This document shows, one piece after another, positions 8,747 to 13,985 of a stretch of 13,985 bases of DNA. This DNA is from DATDMG01 sp036518955. GTDB lineage: Bacteria > Actinomycetota > Actinomycetes > Actinomycetales > Kineosporiaceae. The notes under the pieces are model-generated. The model did no database searches, was not told the DNA's origin, and saw only the letters and a program-made list of their open reading frames with translations. The position numbers and the translations under genes were made by a program. The stretch covers positions 1 to 13,985 of the forward strand of contig DATDMG010000310.1 in NCBI GenBank assembly GCA_036518955.1, read 5' to 3'. Every line of letters begins with the position of its first letter. Within the stretch, counting starts at the first letter, position 1.

Positions 8747-9826
8747 TCAGACCAACCTCCCTTCCGCCGAAGACAGGGCCTTCACCCCGGGGGCCGCCAC
8801 CGCACCGTCGAAGAAGCCCTCTACCTGGGTCAGGAGGCGTCCGGCGCGCAACGTCTCGTACACGAAGGAACCGACGGCCAGGTCGAGCACCCCCAGACCG
8901 AAGGGCGAGAACACGCAGGCCCGGTCCGGCGGCCGCTTGGCGCGCCCGCACAGCACGTCGTCCAGTGTGCCGTTCACGAATCCCCGGTGCCCTACCCGCT
9001 GTTCCGCCAGGTGTACGGAGGTCCGCTCGCGCAGGCAGTGCTCCACGTCGTCCACGAAGTTCGACGACGCCAGGATCACCTCCGGCGACAGGTCTCGCAG
9101 GGAGATGTTCAGCACCAGCGGCCGGTGCGAGAACCAGCCCGGGTGGGTGAGGTGCGGCGTGCTCGCCACGGTCGCCAGCACGATGAGGTCGCAGCTGGTC
9201 ACCAACGGCTCCGCGGACGGGTCGAGCACCGTCGTGACGTCCGAGCTCGTTCCGCTGACGCGGTCGAGGAACGCGATGGCCCGGTTCTTGTCCGTGTCGA
9301 AGGCGTGCACCTGCTCGAACTGCCAGCCGGTACCCGCGAGGTACTCCCAGATGGTGGTGCCGATCGGGCCGGTCCCGATGAAGCCCACCCGAGAGGGCCG
9401 CGAACCGGACGCGGACAGCGCGTCGGCGGCCAGGACGGCCATCCCCGCCGTCCGGGCCGCGCTGATCAGAGATCCTTCCAGGCAGGCCATCGGAAACCCG
9501 GTCTCCATGTCGTTCAGGATCAGCACCGCCGTGGCCCGCGGCAGCCCTCTGCCCACGTTCTGCGGCCAACTGGACACCCACTTGATCCCCGCGATGCCCG
9601 GCAGCGCCGCGGGGAGAGCGATGATGCGCGAGGTGGGATGCGACGGCATCGTCAGGAAGCTCGAAGGGGGATTGACCCCCAGCCCTTCGCCCAGAACCTG
9701 GTAAGCCCGCCGTACGACGTCCACCACCTCTGCGTGCCGTCCCGCGAGAACCTCGGCGACATCGGAGGCGGGGATCACACGAAGCGGCGGCACCTCGCCG
9801 TTGTCGGATTCTCTCACACCGCTCAT
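8747..9826 (-). CDS. sbnB: SbnB-like NAD-dependent dehydrogenase making 2,3-diaminopropionate
   Basis: This protein belongs to the ornithine cyclodeaminase/mu-crystallin family. SbnB oxidatively cleaves N-(2-amino-2-carboxyethyl)-glutamate with NAD+, giving L-2,3-diaminopropionate and 2-oxoglutarate. Numbered from the chosen ATG (359 residues), it has GIKWVSSWPQN around K82, ILNDMETGFPMACLEGSLISAARTA (cut here into ILNDMETG 103-110 and LEGSLISAART 116-126), and the Rossmann loop GFIGTGPIG (148-156). The C-terminal FSPFGLGVLDLAVGSFVY is a good SbnB-type match. I chose the ATG at 9826-9824 because an upstream TTG at 9892 would add 22 residues with no family resemblance and overlaps a possible -35 box. 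It is the first gene of the leftward operon, immediately followed by the sbnA-like gene. Confidence 0.91.
   Translation of the reverse strand: MSGVRESDNGEVPPLRVIPASDVAEVLAGRHAEVVDVVRRAYQVLGEGLGVNPPSSFLTMPSHPTSRIIALPAALPGIAGIKWVSSWPQNVGRGLPRATAVLILNDMETGFPMACLEGSLISAARTAGMAVLAADALSASGSRPSRVGFIGTGPIGTTIWEYLAGTGWQFEQVHAFDTDKNRAIAFLDRVSGTSSDVTTVLDPSAEPLVTSCDLIVLATVASTPHLTHPGWFSHRPLVLNISLRDLSPEVILASSNFVDDVEHCLRERTSVHLAEQRVGHRGFVNGTLDDVLCGRAKRPPDRACVFSPFGLGVLDLAVGSFVYETLRAGRLLTQVEGFFDGAVAAPGVKALSSAEGRLV
8755..8761 (-). promoter_or_regulatory. Strong ribosome binding site for the sbnA-like gene
   Basis: GGGAGGT on the minus strand lies 9 bases before ATG 8745-8743. It sits inside the last codons of the sbnB-like gene and decides the downstream start. 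Confidence 0.75.
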
Positions 9827-9901
9827 CGTGGCCCGGACAGCTGACGCCGGATTGACAAAACCCTTACCCCTGTCGCCGCACCCGTTCGTCAACGACAGGT
9901 C

Positions 9902-9930
9902 AGGACACCGTCACCGCTGCTCCATAGGCT
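9902..9930 (+). promoter_or_regulatory. Possible promoter of the ATP-grasp operon
   Basis: AGGACA and TAGGCT are separated by 17 bases, about 85 bases before the ATG at 10015. The -35 matches TTGACA in 4 of 6 positions and the -10 fits the actinobacterial TAnnnT form. In such GC-rich DNA a chance match is quite possible. Confidence 0.3.
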
Positions 9931-9947
9931 CCTGCCGTTCCGGCGGG
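9931..9947. repeat. 7-bp inverted repeat (hairpin) in the 5' leader
   Basis: CCTGCCG, loop TTC, CGGCGGG: seven pairs including one G-U, directly after the possible -10 box. There is no T-run, so it is not an intrinsic terminator. It could be an operator half-site or a leader hairpin, or chance in GC-rich DNA. Confidence 0.35.
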
Positions 9948-10003
9948 CGATGACGTCGGTCGGGCTCGGTGGCACCGTTCTCGGCCGCGCTCTTGCCGCA
10001 CTG

Positions 10004-10009
10004 AGAGGA
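10004..10009 (+). promoter_or_regulatory. Ribosome binding site for the ATP-grasp gene
   Basis: AGAGGA lies 5 bases before ATG 10015 and supports that start. Confidence 0.6.
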
Positions 10010-10014
10010 TCAGC

Positions 10015-11400
10015 ATGACGGCACACCAATCCATCACCTTCAACACCCGCCTCAAGCGTGCAGTCACCGAGTCCGAGACCACGCCTCTGGTCTTTCTCGG
10101 GAATTTCGAGGTCGAGGAGCGGTGGGCGTCGGGTGAGTGCACCCTGCCCCGGTTGGCCGCACCAGGCGGGATCGCGGTGGTCAACCGCATGGATGCCTTC
10201 GCCATCCTGCTCGGCACCGCCGTGGACCACGTGGTACTCAAGAGCTCGCCCGACCCCGATCACCTCAGCCATCTGGAGGGACTCGGCCTGGACCTGCCGA
10301 CCGTCCACGCCGTGGCCGACCAGGACCCGCTGCGCGTCGTCACCGAGGACATCCTCGCCGACCCAGCCGCACTGCAGGTGCTCGCCGGGCTGGGCACGTC
10401 CGGCGCCTGGCTGTCAGCGCACGGGATCTCGGACGTTGAGGAACAGCTGGCCAGGCACACCGGACTGGCCCTGGCCGGGCCGACGGCCGCTGTCTGCAAG
10501 GCGGTGAACAGCAAGGTGTACAGCGTGCGCCTGGCCGAACAGCTCGGGCTACGGCAGCCACCGTCATGGACGTGCACCGATCTGGGCGAACTCGACTCGG
10601 CCGTCGACGCCGCGGCCGTGCTCGTCGAGCAAGGCCGCCCGGTGGTCGTCAAGGAGGCGTTCGGCGTCTCCGGCAAGGGGATGACCGTCGTGGACCGGGT
10701 AGTACGACTGCGCCGTCTGCATCGGATAATCCAGGAGCGCGCCGAGCGGGCCGGCTCCGATCGGGCGGCGTTCGTGCTGCAGGAGTGGGTCCCCAAGCAG
10801 ACGGACATCAACTACCAGTTCCTCGTCTCCCGGAACGGGCGCGTGGAGTTCGACTTCGTCAAGGAGGCGGTGACCGAAGCCGGTGTCCACCGCGGCCACC
10901 GTATCCCGGCACAGTTGCCCGCGGCCGACCTCGACGTGCTGCGGGACGCGGCGGAGGCGTTGGGCAAGCGCCTGCGGGCTGACGGCTACTTCGGTGTCGT
11001 CGGCGTGGACGCCATGGTGGATCTCAGCGGCCGGCTGTACCCGATCATCGAGATCAATGCGAGGAACAACATGTCCACCTACCAGGTACCGGTGCAGGAA
11101 CGAGCGCTGGCACCGGACCAAATGATGATCGCCAAACACTACCCGCTCACCCTGACCGACCCCGTGCCCTTCGCGGTGCTGCGCCGCCAGCTCGCGGACC
11201 TGCTGCTCGCCCAGCCGGGCCGGGAGGGACTGGTGGTGGCCAACCATGCGACGCTGAACGCCCGCCCCCCGAGCACTGACGCCTTCACCGGTCGGCTGTA
11301 CGCCCTCCTCGTGGCCGACTCATCCAGCCGGCTGGAGGCCCTCGACGGGGCGGTCGCCGCCCGTCTCGGCGCCCTCGACGAGCGGCAGGCTGCGCGATGA
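10015..11400 (+). CDS. ATP-grasp ligase, BtrJ-like (amino acid to carrier protein)
   Basis: This 461-residue ATP-grasp protein makes an acyl-phosphate from a carboxylate and ATP, then passes it to a thiol or amine. The ATP-binding lysine is in VVVKEAFG (K213), the flexible loop is GVSGKGM (217-223), QEW (256-258) is in the nucleotide pocket, and the metal ligands are D332 and E346/N348 in EINARNN. The N-terminal 150 residues are a less conserved pre-domain. Its gene is followed by a BtrK-like decarboxylase (4-base ATGA overlap) and an ACP. That matches butirosin, where BtrJ attaches L-glutamate to the ACP BtrI and later adds a second glutamyl group as a cap. The likely role is therefore loading an amino acid, probably glutamate or a relative, onto the ACP at 12786-13067. 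A peptide ligase role is the main alternative. Confidence 0.82.
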   Translation: MTAHQSITFNTRLKRAVTESETTPLVFLGNFEVEERWASGECTLPRLAAPGGIAVVNRMDAFAILLGTAVDHVVLKSSPDPDHLSHLEGLGLDLPTVHAVADQDPLRVVTEDILADPAALQVLAGLGTSGAWLSAHGISDVEEQLARHTGLALAGPTAAVCKAVNSKVYSVRLAEQLGLRQPPSWTCTDLGELDSAVDAAAVLVEQGRPVVVKEAFGVSGKGMTVVDRVVRLRRLHRIIQERAERAGSDRAAFVLQEWVPKQTDINYQFLVSRNGRVEFDFVKEAVTEAGVHRGHRIPAQLPAADLDVLRDAAEALGKRLRADGYFGVVGVDAMVDLSGRLYPIIEINARNNMSTYQVPVQERALAPDQMMIAKHYPLTLTDPVPFAVLRRQLADLLLAQPGREGLVVANHATLNARPPSTDAFTGRLYALLVADSSSRLEALDGAVAARLGALDERQAAR

Positions 11401-12701
11401 GCCGCGAGTACGAGGTCCAAGGACTGGGGGTCGGTGAGCTCGCCGAAGAGTTCGGCACCCCGCTGTACATCTATGACGGAGACCTGCTGCGCGACCGGCT
11501 GCTCGAACTGCGCCACCAGCTGCATCCGGGGCTGACCATCCTGTACTCCCTCAAGGCCAACCCGAACGTGTCGGTCTGTGCCCTGCTGGGCGCGCACGGC
11601 GCGGGGGCCGAGGTCTCGTCCCTGGCGGAGCTGGTCACCGCGGAGCTCGCAGGGGTGCCGGCCGGCGACACCGTCTTCCTCGGGCCGGGCAAGAGCGTTG
11701 AGGAGCTCTCGGCCTGTCTCGAACGAGGGCTCTACGCCGTCATCTGCGAGTCGTTCCAGGAGCTTGCGTTGCTGGACCGGCTCGCTGCGGAGCAACGGGT
11801 CCAGGTCTCGGTCGCGCTGAGGGTCAATCCGAGCTTCGAGGTGAAGGGCGCCGGACTGACCATGGGCGGCAAACCCCGCCAGTTCGGCATCGACGAGGCG
11901 CAGCTGCTGGCCGAGCGGGACCTGCCGAAGCGCTTCCGGAACCTTCGGCTGATGGGCGTGCAGGCCTACCTGGGAACCCGGATCCTCGATGAGAAGCTCA
12001 TCGCGGAGAACACCCGGCGGATTCTCGACCTCGCCGTGGTCATCTCCTCCACGTGCGGCTTCGACCTGGAGATGGTGGACATCGGCGGAGGGGCGGGGGT
12101 GGCGTACTTCGACGGCGAGCGCGATCTGGACCTCACCGCCCTGGCCTCCGCCATGAACGGCCACCTGGCGGCGTTCGCTCGCGATCACCCGACGACCCGG
12201 ATGGTGATGGAGCTCGGGCGCTACCTGACCGCACCGGCCGGCATGTACGTGGTTCGGGTCCGATACACCAAGACGTCGTACGGTGAGCGCTTCGCGATCA
12301 CCGACGGCGGGACCAACCACCACATGGCGGCCGTCGGGATCGGGTCATTCGTCAAGCGGAACTTCCCGATGGCGCTGCTCAACCGGATCGACGAGCCGCC
12401 CTCGCAGACGTGGCACATCGCCGGGCCGCTGTGCACTCCGAACGACACCCTCGGCAAGAAGGTGCGCCTTCCCCCGGTGGAGCCCGGAGACCTGATCGGG
12501 GTTCTCCGGTCCGGTGCCTACGGGCCGAGCGCTTCCCCGGGACTGTTCCTCAGCCACGGCTTCCCGGCGGAGGTGCTCGTCCGCGACGGCACCGCGCACC
12601 TGATCCGCCGACGTGACCGACCCGCCGACCTGCTCGACAAGCAGTACCCGGCGCCGGTGACGCAGCCGCGGATCCGCTCCGTCTCCGGGCGGGCCGGCTG
12701 A
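11397..12701 (+). CDS. PLP-dependent fold-III decarboxylase, BtrK-like
   Basis: This 434-residue protein belongs to the diaminopimelate/ornithine decarboxylase family (alanine-racemase-type barrel). Visible motifs are the PLP lysine in YSLKANPN (K53), VDIGGG (227-232), the phosphate-binding ELGR (272-275), ITDGGTNHHM (301-310), the cysteine motif GPLCTPND (C346) and GAYG (373-376). The HxGS motif of true diaminopimelate decarboxylases is replaced by YLGT (191-194), and DGGTNHHMAAVG resembles the branch with BtrK and related carrier-protein-acting enzymes. BtrK decarboxylates L-glutamyl-ACP to 4-aminobutyryl-ACP. The gene overlaps the ATP-grasp gene by 4 bases and precedes the ACP, so the same logic is likely here. 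The substrate (glutamyl, aspartyl or a longer homologue) cannot be read from the sequence. SbnH, a decarboxylase of the staphyloferrin B pathway, is a less likely parallel. Confidence 0.88.
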   Translation: MSREYEVQGLGVGELAEEFGTPLYIYDGDLLRDRLLELRHQLHPGLTILYSLKANPNVSVCALLGAHGAGAEVSSLAELVTAELAGVPAGDTVFLGPGKSVEELSACLERGLYAVICESFQELALLDRLAAEQRVQVSVALRVNPSFEVKGAGLTMGGKPRQFGIDEAQLLAERDLPKRFRNLRLMGVQAYLGTRILDEKLIAENTRRILDLAVVISSTCGFDLEMVDIGGGAGVAYFDGERDLDLTALASAMNGHLAAFARDHPTTRMVMELGRYLTAPAGMYVVRVRYTKTSYGERFAITDGGTNHHMAAVGIGSFVKRNFPMALLNRIDEPPSQTWHIAGPLCTPNDTLGKKVRLPPVEPGDLIGVLRSGAYGPSASPGLFLSHGFPAEVLVRDGTAHLIRRRDRPADLLDKQYPAPVTQPRIRSVSGRAG

Positions 12702-12785
12702 GCACGCGCTCGACCACGACCTTCACCCCGGCTGCCGCACCCTCTGCGCCGTTCCGACAGTTCCGCCTCACGAAGGGTTTCACCG

Positions 12786-13067
12786 ATGAGCACCGAGATG
12801 ACGTCGCTTCACCCGCTCGAGCATGACCAGATGGTGAGTGTCATTGCCACGGCGCTCAGCGCCGTCCTCGAGCGGGACCTCGGCGAGGTGACGGGCAGCA
12901 CCCGGCTGTTCGACGAGATCGGGCTGGACTCCACCGGCCTGCTCGACCTGCTGATGCACCTGGAGGAGTCGCTGGGCATCGAACTGGCCGCCGAGGAACT
13001 GGAGCTGGAGCACTTCGCGACCTGCGATGCGCTCGCCGGCTTCCTGCTGGCACAGCAGGGGTCCTGA
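12786..13067 (+). CDS. Free-standing acyl carrier protein, BtrI-like
   Basis: This 93-residue acidic protein has the phosphopantetheine site GLDSTGLL (Ser49) and the four-helix carrier pattern. The ending LGIELAAEELELEHFATCDAL is typical of helix III and IV (split here as LGIELAAEEL and ELEHFATCDAL). It probably carries the amino-acyl chain for the ATP-grasp ligase, the decarboxylase and the dehydrogenases, then donates it to the EntF-like C1 domain of the NRPS. GAAGGG at 12772-12777 is a good ribosome binding site for the ATG at 12786; an internal ATG (Met5) would be an only slightly shorter alternative. The 84-base gap before it holds no gene or clear hairpin. It could in principle carry a fatty acyl or other group instead. 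Confidence 0.9.
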   Translation: MSTEMTSLHPLEHDQMVSVIATALSAVLERDLGEVTGSTRLFDEIGLDSTGLLDLLMHLEESLGIELAAEELELEHFATCDALAGFLLAQQGS

Positions 13068-13132
13068 CGTGCTGCTCGTCGGCGTCGCTCCGGGTTGCGG
13101 CCCGTCCGCCGCGCGACCAGGGAGCTCGTGCC

Positions 13133-13840
13133 GTGACCGCCGTCGCTGACCCGCCGACCGCGCGACCGTTCGCCACCGGCTTCCAGCTGGCCCGCCGCGC
13201 GGGAGCGGCGCCGGCTCTGCAGGCGATGACGGACGCCCTCGGCGGCCCGCCGCCGATCGGACACCAGCGGATCGGGGTGGTCCTCGGCCGGCAGGTCCTA
13301 CCGTCCGCGCGCGCGCTGCTCGTCGTCGAGGCCCCCGGCGGCCCAGTGACCTTCGTCCGGTGGACGGCGGATGCCGCTCACCTGGTACCCGACGACCGGC
13401 CTGCACGGAACGCCACCAACGCGGCCGACGTCGCGGTGGAGGCCGGGACGGATCTGCGCGCCCGGTGGACCACGGGGCTGGCGTGGATCCGCCTCGGGCT
13501 GTCGATCGGACTTCGGGATGCCTGCCTCGACTACCTGTCGGGGCGACGGACCGGGAGTGCCCTCCTCGTGCACGATCCGATGATCAAGTGCCAGCTCACG
13601 GACGCGTTCGTGGCACAGCTCGAGTACGAAGAACTGCTCGGCCACGACGACGCTCCGCTGCCCGCTGCCGTTCGAACCGAGGTCCACCGCGGTCTCACCG
13701 AGCTGGACCGGGACCTGCTGCGGCTGCTCGGCGCCAGCGGGTTCGCCGCCGACGGCCCGGGCGGGACCGCCCAGGCCTCCGAGCTGCTCGCCGAGATCTG
13801 CGCCACGTGGCAGACGCCAGACTTGGGAGACCAGCCATGA
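13133..13840 (+). CDS. Shortened acyl-CoA-dehydrogenase-like protein
   Basis: This 235-residue protein starts with GTG and has GGGAG at 13120-13124 as ribosome binding site; no other in-frame start exists upstream before the ACP stop. Residues about 105-235 resemble the C-terminal helical domain of acyl-CoA dehydrogenases: LAWIRLGLSIGLRDACLDYL, then RRTGS..HDPMIKCQLTDAF, and LLGASGFAADGPG near the end in place of the GGxGY segment. Family members are usually near 380 residues. Here the N-terminal helical domain is missing and the middle beta domain is at most a remnant, so FAD and substrate binding may need a partner. Its stop overlaps the next start (ATGA), pointing to a complex with the following dehydrogenase. 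No catalytic glutamate can be assigned by eye. The family call is moderate. Confidence 0.65.
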   Translation: MTAVADPPTARPFATGFQLARRAGAAPALQAMTDALGGPPPIGHQRIGVVLGRQVLPSARALLVVEAPGGPVTFVRWTADAAHLVPDDRPARNATNAADVAVEAGTDLRARWTTGLAWIRLGLSIGLRDACLDYLSGRRTGSALLVHDPMIKCQLTDAFVAQLEYEELLGHDDAPLPAAVRTEVHRGLTELDRDLLRLLGASGFAADGPGGTAQASELLAEICATWQTPDLGDQP

Positions 13841-13985
13841 AAGGCTACGACCCCCGCTTGGAGACGCTACGCCAGGCGGCTCGGGAGTGGGCACAGGAGT
13901 TCCGCGCCCACTCCGCGCAGCTGGACCGCGGCGAGACGTCGATCCGGGAACTCGGACACCTCGAGAGCGTCCGCCGGTTCAGCGC
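13837..13985 (+). CDS. Acyl-CoA dehydrogenase N-terminus, 3' end outside window
   Basis: Only the first 49 codons are present. MKGYDPRLETLRQAAREWA followed by QEFRAHSAQLDRGE has the look of the N-terminal helix of acyl-CoA dehydrogenases (hydrophobic/charged, with an early Arg-Glu-W/F-A pattern). The start overlaps the previous stop by 4 bases and GGGAGA at 13825-13830 is a good ribosome binding site. If the call is right, it is the full-length, FAD-binding partner of the shortened protein before it. It may desaturate the acyl group on the ACP, or a residue on the NRPS as the VioJ-type enzymes do for a Dap-derived residue. With so little sequence, the assignment rests largely on context. Confidence 0.6.
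   Translation, partial: MKGYDPRLETLRQAAREWAQEFRAHSAQLDRGETSIRELGHLESVRRFS

Larger units (their letters stand above)
9827..10014. promoter_or_regulatory. Divergent intergenic region between the two operons
   Basis: This 188-base region separates the leftward sbnB-sbnA-NRPS operon from the rightward ATP-grasp operon, so promoters for both should lie here. I see no convincing small gene. On the plus strand, AGGACA (9902-9907), a 17-base spacer and TAGGCT (9925-9930) form a weak sigma70-like pair. On the minus strand, TTGACG (9892-9887) is followed about 20 bases later by TAAGGGT, which is a poor -10 box. A 7-bp hairpin follows the plus-strand -10. The placement of these elements is inference; only the divergent layout is certain. 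Confidence 0.6.

Noticed and set aside
9852..9857. Perfect TTGACA on the plus strand as a -35 box
   Set aside because: No acceptable -10 box lies 16-19 bases downstream.
9827..9892. A longer sbnB start at TTG 9892
   Set aside because: The added 22 residues show no family resemblance, there is no good ribosome binding site, and the TTG overlaps a possible -35 box. ATG 9826 was preferred.
9883..9894. Palindrome CGTTCGTCAACG as an operator
   Set aside because: The arms are only 4 bp and there is no second copy; such matches are expected by chance.
11397..12701. Diaminopimelate decarboxylase (LysA) of lysine synthesis
   Set aside because: The HxGS motif is absent, and the gene is coupled to an ATP-grasp ligase and an ACP rather than to lysine or threonine genes.
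7744..12701. Staphyloferrin B-type siderophore cluster (SbnA, SbnB and an SbnH-like decarboxylase)
   Set aside because: No NIS synthetase, transporter or citrate synthase gene is present. The decarboxylase sits with an ATP-grasp ligase and an ACP, and the Dap genes are coupled to an NRPS.
12702..12785. Terminator or small gene between the decarboxylase and the ACP
   Set aside because: No clear hairpin with a T-run and no plausible reading frame were seen; the gap is most simply a leader for the ACP within one operon.

Overview
The window looks like part of a nonribosomal peptide biosynthetic gene cluster from a GC-rich actinomycete (Streptomyces or a relative). The DNA is strongly GC-rich by eye, third codon positions are mostly G or C, one gene starts with GTG, and many genes are translationally coupled (ATGA or TGATG overlaps). 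No gene-free stretch exceeds 300 bases, and I see no rRNA, tRNA, insertion sequence, CRISPR array or phage-like gene.

Left part, minus strand (9826 down to 1): three tightly packed genes read leftward, sbnB-like, then sbnA-like, then a very large NRPS that runs off the left edge. In known pathways SbnA joins O-phosphoserine and glutamate, and SbnB oxidatively cleaves the product to give L-2,3-diaminopropionate (Dap). The visible NRPS, 2581 complete codons in one uninterrupted frame, is C-A-T-C-A-T-E. Its first C domain resembles the EntF type, which takes an acyl group from a separate carrier protein. Its first A domain has acidic pocket residues that fit an amine-bearing substrate such as Dap. 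Its second A domain has a hydrophobic/aromatic-like pocket, and its product is probably epimerised to the D form.

Middle (9827-10014): a 188-base divergent intergenic region with weak promoter-like boxes and a 7-bp hairpin.

Right part, plus strand (10015 to the right edge): an ATP-grasp ligase, a PLP-dependent fold-III decarboxylase, a free-standing acyl carrier protein, a shortened acyl-CoA-dehydrogenase-like protein and the start of what is probably a second acyl-CoA dehydrogenase. The first three correspond in type and order to the butirosin BtrJ/BtrK/BtrI set, which loads L-glutamate on an ACP and decarboxylates it to 4-aminobutyryl-ACP.

Working model (inference): the plus-strand operon builds an amino-acyl group on the ACP, possibly desaturated by the dehydrogenase pair. 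The EntF-like C1 domain passes that group onto a Dap-like residue loaded by module 1, and module 2 adds a hydrophobic D-residue. Later modules, release and tailoring lie outside the window. I do not recognise the final product. The combination of a Dap pathway, a BtrIJK-like ACP pathway and paired acyl-CoA dehydrogenases on one NRPS is the most unusual feature here.
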